DNA of 64,000 nt from Scatophagus argus (lineage: Eukaryota; Chordata; Actinopteri; Scatophagidae): positions 925,001 to 989,000 of the forward strand of contig NC_058511.1 in NCBI RefSeq assembly GCF_020382885.2, given 5' to 3'. The notes beneath the pieces are model-generated. The model was given only the letters and a program-made list of their open reading frames with translations. It did not search any database and was not told the origin of the DNA. This document shows positions 57,701 through 64,000 of this stretch, one piece after another; the first letter of the stretch is position 1; each line of letters opens with the position of its first letter. The translations under genes and the position numbers were made by a program.

Positions 57701-60700
57701 CTTCGTGATTGAGCTGTTGGTGTCAGGGAGCAAACCTGATGATGCTGAGGATGTGGTGGTCGTGTCTCGTCCGCGTTCAGGTCTCTGGCTCTGTTGCTGC
57801 GGGAGGTGATGGCCGGATCTGTCCTCTTACCGACCATGGATTTCATGGCCGACCCTGTGAGTAGAAGACAGTTAAGGTCACTTCAATGCGTGTACTGTTT
57901 GGAGACTGTAAACATTTTTGGACTTTGTCAGTGGGAGGCGTCTGAAGACAAAAAAAACTTTCCACTTTATCCATTTTGAATTAACTGCTGGTAGTTCAGG
58001 CTGACATCTTTGCCCGTCGTTACCGTCGGGGACCGGAGTCTCCGTTTCTACCTGTCCAGACTATCAGAATCAGAATCAGAATTCCTTTATTAATCCCTGG
58101 AGGGAAATTCTTGACTACAGCGCAGTCTTGGAGTTTGCTTCTTCTAGTGTGGATGTAGCTGAAGGAAAGCTGCTGTTTGTGTTTGTTTTGCAGGATACGG
58201 TGAACCTCATGGTGCTCATATTTGTTGATGACACTCCAGTAAGTGAGGAGCAGCACACAGTCCATTAACACACCAATCAGAAGCTCCTATTCTGTCTGTC
58301 CTGTCCAGGGAAGCCTTTGTGCTGCTCCACAGCTCACATATCGTAATGGAATGGATTTTTGAATTCAGTTTGAATTCAGTGAAATCAAAGAAGCTTTAGA
58401 CCTCATTTTTTTGCCGCTTTGATTCTCTTCTGTCTCTCCAGCCAGAACCTGCCACAGAGCCTCCATCTCCTTTGGTTCCATTTCTACAGAAATATGCAGA
58501 CGTCAGCAACAAGAAGGCGTCTGTGAGTCCCTCGCCGGGAAAACTCATTCACTGCATTCAGTGCTTCTGAATCATTTCCTGCACTGAGGAGCAACTAAAC
58601 GCCTCCCTCTGCTCGTGCAGGTGCTGAAGTTGGAGCTGAAGGAGATCAGGGAACAGCAGGATCTCCTCTTTCGCTTCATGAACTTCCTGAAGCAGGAGGG
58701 CGCCGTGCATGTGCTGCAGTTCTGCCTCGCTGTGGGTAAGAACAGCCACCACACAAGCACTTTGTTCAGCAGCACCTGTTTGACCCCGTGACAAAAGCTG
58801 TTGTGGTCTCCTCCAGAGGAGTTTAACGATAAGATCCTGAGTCCGGACCTGAGCGACGCTGAGCTGCAGCGTCTACACGGCGAAGTGCTGCACATCTACG
58901 AGACCTACTGCCTGGACGAGAGCGTCGACAAGATCAGCTTCGACAAGTTCATCGTGGAGGAGATCAGGAACAGTAAGAGGCTGTAACGCTCAGTCACCAC
59001 ATCACGACTACAATCCCTTTGTTTTCCACTTTCACTGAGCCAGTAGAAATGTCTTTAAAGGGACAGTTCACCCCAGAATCAAAGCTACGAAATTCAAACT
59101 GCTTGTCCATCTGGGTAGTTTTGGTGCGAGCTGCAGACTTTTGGATGTCTGCTTTCTCCTCAGTATAGTAGAAGTAGATGCCACTTTGAGAAACTCAACA
59201 GCAACGTCTCAAGATGATTCACAGAGCAGTTTCATGTAGGAACTATTTCGTGATGTGTCACTGCACAGTTGGCACCGACTGTATCAGCAGAGCCATGTGA
59301 TTAAACGATGAGGGACTTACAGGAAGTGATGTAACGGTGAAGTCAGCGCCTTGTGGCATCACTGTTGGATGTGGTCAGAGCAGGTCAGACACCACTGAGA
59401 AGTAAACTCTGTAAACACTGTAGAGTGCAGTGCTGTCGGTGCACTGAGCCGTTTGTCCCCCGTCTCACGACGTGCTGTCTTCCTCTCAGTCGCCAAAGGT
59501 CCGTACGACGGCGTGGTGAAGCTGCAGACCATGCGCTGCCTGTTCGAGGCGTACGAACACGTCCTGTCCCTGCTGGAGCGAGTCTTCACTCCGATGTTCT
59601 GTCACAGCGACGAAGTAAGAACTCAGTCAGCCTCACACCTGCACGTTTCATAACAAATGTGACGTGAACGCAGGGACAAATGAAACACCCGTGATGAGTG
59701 CGGCGCAGTACTCGTATAGTACATGTTCCGGTGCGTGTAGTGCAGTTGAAGTGCTTGTACACCGACTGTGTCTCCTCTGTGTGTTCAGTACTTCAGACAC
59801 CTCCTGAGGGGAGCCGAGTCTCCAGCCAGGAACAACAGGATCAACAGGTTTGTGATCAGATCATTTAGATGTTCATCTTTTGTCTGTCACGTGGGAGAAA
59901 TGTAGCACAAAAGCTTCTGATGTGAACACCTCGCAGACGAACAAGTTTGATCTTAATGGACTCGTTCAGGTCAACTGGCTGGTTTTTATTCTTTTATTAT
60001 TAGCTGCATGCATCTGAAACTCTGAAAGGTGTTTTTAATGTGAGCCCTTTTGTCCAAGCTGTCATCACTGTGTATGTTATTCCAGAAACAGCTTCAGTCT
60101 GGAAGAGAACAGGTAAGTTTGGCATGTCACCTGAGCTCTGAGGCTGGATGTGCTGCAGACTCAGTAAACTTCACTGCAGGCTGCTGTGAGGCAGTCAGGC
60201 CTCTCTAACTCATCGTAACACCATGCTGATGCCTGCACTCTGATTTTAACGTGTCGAAGCAGACTGCGCTGAACGCTACAGGACCACGAGGACGTGGTCT
60301 GTATGTGTGGGTTTGTCTAACCTGAGAATGAGGCGCTGTAGCTTCAAACTAACACGACTGACATGTCCGACCTGCAGCGTTATGTTGCATCACTGCCCTC
60401 TGGCCCACTGGCATCTTTCATTCGTCTAGGTGACAGTTGGAGTCACAGTGCACATTGTGAGAGCGTGGTCGTCTCTTTTCCAATATGGCTGCTTGCAAAC
60501 AACAGTAACAAACTTCAAATAAAGCAAGCAGAACCAGTGCAAGACCTGAGTTTCAACATGGACACCTCAGAGAGAGGGAAATCGAAAGGTCTTTTTGCTT
60601 CTGTGCATGAAATGCAGCATAAAGTATCAGAAAGACAAGTACACACCCATCCACCATCATCCATCCATCTTCATCCGCCCACGCGGGGTCGGCTCGCTGT

Positions 60701-63700
60701 GGCAGCAGGCTAAGCAGGGAGCTCCTCCTGGGGCATCCCAAGGTGTTCCCGGGCCAGATGGGATACGTAATCCTCCCAGAGGGACCACCTCGAGGTGTCC
60801 TCCCAGTCAGACCCGACGGAGCAGCGGCTCCACTCCGAGCTCCTCAGCCCGCCTCTAAGGCTGAGCCCAGCCACCCTGCGGAGAAAACTCATTTTGGCGG
60901 CTTGTGTCCACCATATTTTTTTTGGTTGCTATCCAGAGGTCGTGGCCATCGGTGAGGGTTGAAACGTAGATCGACTGGTAAATCGAGAGCTTGACCTTCT
61001 GGCTCAGCGCCTGCATTGCCACTGATGCTGCACCAAAGCGTCTGTCCGTCCCACGAGGCAGCAGCTCCCAGGACACGTTGCTGTCCTTCGCACTGCATGT
61101 TCGCTGCATCAGATGAGATGTGATGAATGTGGCTGCAGGTCAGCTCGTACAAACGTCTGAGCTCCTCTCTGCTCACACAGAAACCCGTCCAAACGAGGGG
61201 AGTCGTTCGGCATCAGCAGAATCGGCAGCAAAATCAAAGGCGTGTTCAAGAGCACGACCATGGAGGGAGCCATGCTGCCGCCGAGCGCCATGACCGACTT
61301 TGACGATGATTTGGTGAGTTTCTTTTACAAGCGTTAAAGCTGAGGACTGTGTGCTCGTACGTGCACAGGACACGTCAAACATAAACCGACTGTCACTTCT
61401 CCTGTCGTCAGCGTGTTGGAGGCCGAGACTGATTTTAAAGCTCAAGTAAACATTTGCTGCCTGGTGCGGTTCGTTGTGTCCCTGCAGGTGGAGGAGGCGA
61501 CCGTCGTGATGGAGGACGACTCCCCCGTCGAGCCGGCCAGCACGGCGGGCACCCCGAGGAACCTGTCGGCCTGGAACATCACCATCCCCTACATCCACAT
61601 CTACGACGACGAGGTCAAGAGGGAGAGGTTCCCCGTCTTCTGCATCGACGTGGAGCGCAACGACAGGAAGGAAGGTGAGAGCGTGAAACACGAGCCTCCA
61701 CGTCAGGTTTTCAACAGAGATGAGCTGCTTTCCCTCCAGGAAAAACACGGGATTTCACTGATGTTTGTGATCCAGCGATGGGTTCAAGGAACATCTGATT
61801 GACTTTTATACCAAATAGTTTCATTGAAGCTGGAGTCTGTCAGCTTCATCAGCAGCCTGTTGATGAGTCTTGGTCGTTCTTTTCTTGCAGTTGGTCATGA
61901 AGCTGAGAGGTGGTTGGTCTACAGAAGATATCTGGAGTTCTACGTTCTGGAGTCCAAGCTCACCGAGTTCCACGGTGACTCTCAGCCCTTACCAAACATG
62001 CTTTAAAGAAACAGTCGACGATTTCTAGAATCCAGTGGCAACGTCAGCTCACGGCTGTGAGAAATATTAGCTTAGCTTAGCTCGTCTGTTCTTTTTCCAG
62101 GCACATTTGCAGACGCGCAGCTTCCATCCAAAAGAATCATTGGACCAAAGAATTACGAGTTCCTCACGTCAAAACGGGAAGAATTTGAGGAGTATTTGCA
62201 GGTATTCACCCTGGACAGTACAAATAATTTAATACCTGAACTGTAAATGTATTAAGTGTGTGTGTGTGTGTGCGTGTGTGCAGAGACTCCTGCAGCATCC
62301 AGAGCTCAGTAACAGTCAGCTGCTGGCGGACTTCCTGTCTCCTTACAGCATGGAGTCTCAGTTCCTGGACAGGATGCTGCCTGATGTCAACCTCGGTACG
62401 TATCTCAGTAAAACTGGTTGTGATTAATGATTCATGTCATTTCATCCACACCTTCTTCTGTATAAAAAATAATCTCTACAATAGCAGGGATGCACCAGTC
62501 AGGGTCGATATCGATTATTAGTGATTTAAGAGAGCGATAACTGATATTTATGTCACTCAGTGCTGATAGGCTGCAGAGAACAGATAATCTGAAAAATGTC
62601 AATATGAGATCTTCTAATTGTTTTTACCTACACAACAGCTCTTTCTGCCTTTTGAACAAATCACCTTTTTTTCTTTAATTGATCAGTACCTTCACCTCCT
62701 CCTCTTCCTCACAGTTAACTGGAGCTTGTCTTTATTCCACAGGAAAGATTTTCAAGTCTGTGCCGGGGAAGCTGATCAAAGAGGTGAGTCCCTCCCGAGC
62801 TCAGTGATGACTGAATGCTCATCGTGCTAAGCTAACAGGCTGCCTGCTGTAGCTTCACCTCGCATGTTGTAGATGTTAGTGTGTGTCTCTGCTGCACCAC
62901 AAGACGTCGCTGTGAGCCACAACACAGCAGAGTCGCTGCACAAAGACAAACCTTGTGACAGAAGCAGATGTTTTCAGAACACGAGGTCAGCGAGCAGGAT
63001 GTGTGCTGAGCAACACGGGCGAGGAGGACGAGGACGGGGCGGCGAAGATAAACAATCAGTGAAGTTCCTGCAGGCTCCCGTCCTGTTGTCACGTGTCTGA
63101 CCTCTGAGTGGCTGTGGGAAGCGTTGTCTTCTCTGTCCTCCCAGGGACTGTCCACCATGAGACAGAACAGGGTCCCCCTGCTCGAATGAGGCTGAGCAGG
63201 AAGTAAACTTAAAATGTGATTATGTCACCCTGCACTGGACACGAGTGAGACAGATTTGTCCATCGCCGTGACACTCACTGATGTCTGTTTTCCAGAAAGG
63301 ACAGAACCTGGAGCCTTTCATCCAGTCCTTCTTCAACTCCTGCGAGTCTCCCAAACCCAAACCCAGCAGACCCGAGCTGACCATCCTCAGCCCGTCGGCC
63401 GAGAACAACAAGAAGGTAAACCAGAAACCGAAACGCAGAGCAGCACACTGAAGCGGTTTCCTGTCAGTGCTGAGTTTAAAAATCCCCTCTCGATCAGGTT
63501 TTAGAATCAAAGGGCTTAACTTTCACCCGAAGGACAAAGAGCCACTTCTGTTTGCATGATCAGATTCCAGGGAGACGGTTTGAAAAACGAGTGGGTGCGC
63601 CTGGCAGGAGACCAGAACTGTTAAGACCATAAAACCCATCTAAGTTGTCATTGTGTTAGCAGCTGGATGAGTCAGATAAAATCCTCCGTCCTTGACATCT

Positions 63701-63939
63701 GATGCTGTGTTTACATGAGAACCCCAGCAGATAGGAAGGTCTGCCTCTGAAAGCAAAGATTAAAGATTGTGAAAGATTAAGGGATTTGTGAGGACTCTCG
63801 CTGATGACCGACTTTGACCCGCAGCTCTTCAGCAACCTGTTCAAGAATAACGCCGAGGGTCTGGACAGGAGACACAACCTGAACTACTTCATGGAGATGG
63901 TCACCGTGGACGGCATGTATGACTACATGATGTACGTCG
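54710..63939 (+). CDS. snx14: Sorting nexin 14 (3' end outside window)
   Basis: An endoplasmic reticulum RGS-PX protein linked to lipid droplets and lipid metabolism. Coding exons: 54710-54837, 55937-56057, 56150-56226, 56385-56463, 56650-56693, 56770-56857, 57161-57245, 57522-57678, 57781-57856, 58194-58238, 58442-58522, 58621-58735, 58817-58972, 59490-59614, 59789-59847, 60086-60112, 61181-61313, 61488-61674, 61891-61974, 62101-62201, 62284-62395, 62743-62783, 63296-63415, 63825-63939. These give 785 in-frame residues; the donor after 63939 leads out of the window. Two membrane segments (about 26-41, [15 protein letters not shown], and about 47-63, [16 protein letters not shown]); a [13 protein letters not shown] stretch; PXA about 130-300; RGS about 327-460 ([20 protein letters not shown]); PX about 555-690 ([20 protein letters not shown]); start of the PXC region after [14 protein letters not shown]. 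No lesion is seen. The Gln run at the exon 3 acceptor is discussed as a finding. Confidence 0.96.
55505..55795. mobile_element. Degenerate MITE in snx14 intron 1
   Basis: It begins with AATCAATCAGTCGATCAG and ends with AATCGGCAGATTGATCAG and AGTAATAAAC. These are imperfect inverted ends of the widespread fish element with ATTAATCGATTAATCG-type termini, around a middle with GACAGTAAATGAAGAG and GGGCTCTGGGAAACTGAGAT. Confidence 0.65.
58062..58112 (-). mobile_element. Retroposon tail in snx14 intron
   Basis: ATCAGAATCAGAATTCCTTT then ATTAATCCCTGGAGGGAAAT. This is the common fish non-LTR 3' end, here in inverse orientation to the gene. The bub1 intron copy (43040-43085) shares the core. Confidence 0.55.
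59053..59330. mobile_element. Possible MITE copy in snx14 intron 13
   Basis: It starts with AAAGGGACAGTTCACCCCAG, the same terminus as the hey2 3' UTR element. The opposite end is not clear, so the right border is approximate. Confidence 0.4.
60650..61090 (-). mobile_element. Truncated LINE fragment (reverse transcriptase C-terminal region)
   Basis: On the minus strand it encodes pieces typical of the C-terminal end of a fish non-LTR reverse transcriptase: [14 protein letters not shown] near 61000, [12 protein letters not shown] at 60892 and [20 protein letters not shown] near 60770-60720. The pieces lie in different frames, and the segment between them is shortened, so it is a dead 3' fragment. 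It is antisense to snx14, in the intron before exon 61181-61313. The family (Rex1-, L2- or similar) is not resolved. Confidence 0.7.
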
Positions 63940-64000
63940 GTAAGTGACGGTCGCCACGCCGAGCTGCTGTCTGCTGACACATGACACCACGAGGCCTTCC

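Noticed and set aside
63146-63190. Possible extra snx14 exon after CTCCCAG at 63146
   Set aside because: Exons 62743-62783 and 63296-63415 already join in phase through the conserved KLIKE-KGQ stretch, and the candidate runs to a stop.

Overview
The window is ordinary nuclear DNA from a ray-finned fish, most likely a spiny-rayed (percomorph) teleost. The genes are vertebrate orthologues split by short GT-AG introns, microsatellites (mainly CA/TG) are very dense, and there are several teleost-type MITEs and a truncated LINE. There are no bacterial, phage or CRISPR features. I rebuilt exon chains by hand from splice consensus, reading phase and remembered vertebrate protein sequences; nothing was checked against a database.

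Layout. Minus strand: 3'-truncated pex7 (peroxisomal PTS2 receptor, about 11-8,785) and a MADF-BESS DNA-binding protein gene (9,738-11,515). Then come 14 kb of repeat-rich intergenic DNA (11.5-25.6 kb). Plus strand: hey2 (Notch-responsive bHLH repressor, 25,598-29,403). Minus strand: glo1 (glyoxalase I, 31,701-34,297) and bub1 (spindle-checkpoint kinase, 24 coding exons, 35,692-44,189). Plus strand: syncrip (hnRNP Q, 45,775-50,522, with an alternative terminal exon at 51,972-52,010) and snx14 (54,710 to beyond the window end; 24 coding exons visible).

The genes have unrelated cellular jobs and do not form a pathway. bub1 and syncrip are divergent, with start codons about 1.6 kb apart and probable transcription starts well under 1 kb apart. 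hey2 and glo1 converge. syncrip followed by snx14 in tandem is the same order as on human chromosome 6q (recalled). Every exon junction I propose keeps frame, and no gene shows an inactivating lesion.

The most informative observations are the unadvertised syncrip terminal exon (an hnRNP Q1-like tail), an almost intact hAT-type MITE with an 8-bp target duplication in a syncrip intron, a textbook CDE/CHR plus CCAAT promoter for bub1, a CAG-repeat splice acceptor in snx14, a trinucleotide repeat forming the pex7 start, and a repeated Ser-Pro array in Bub1. I found no convincing evidence of an undescribed biological system.
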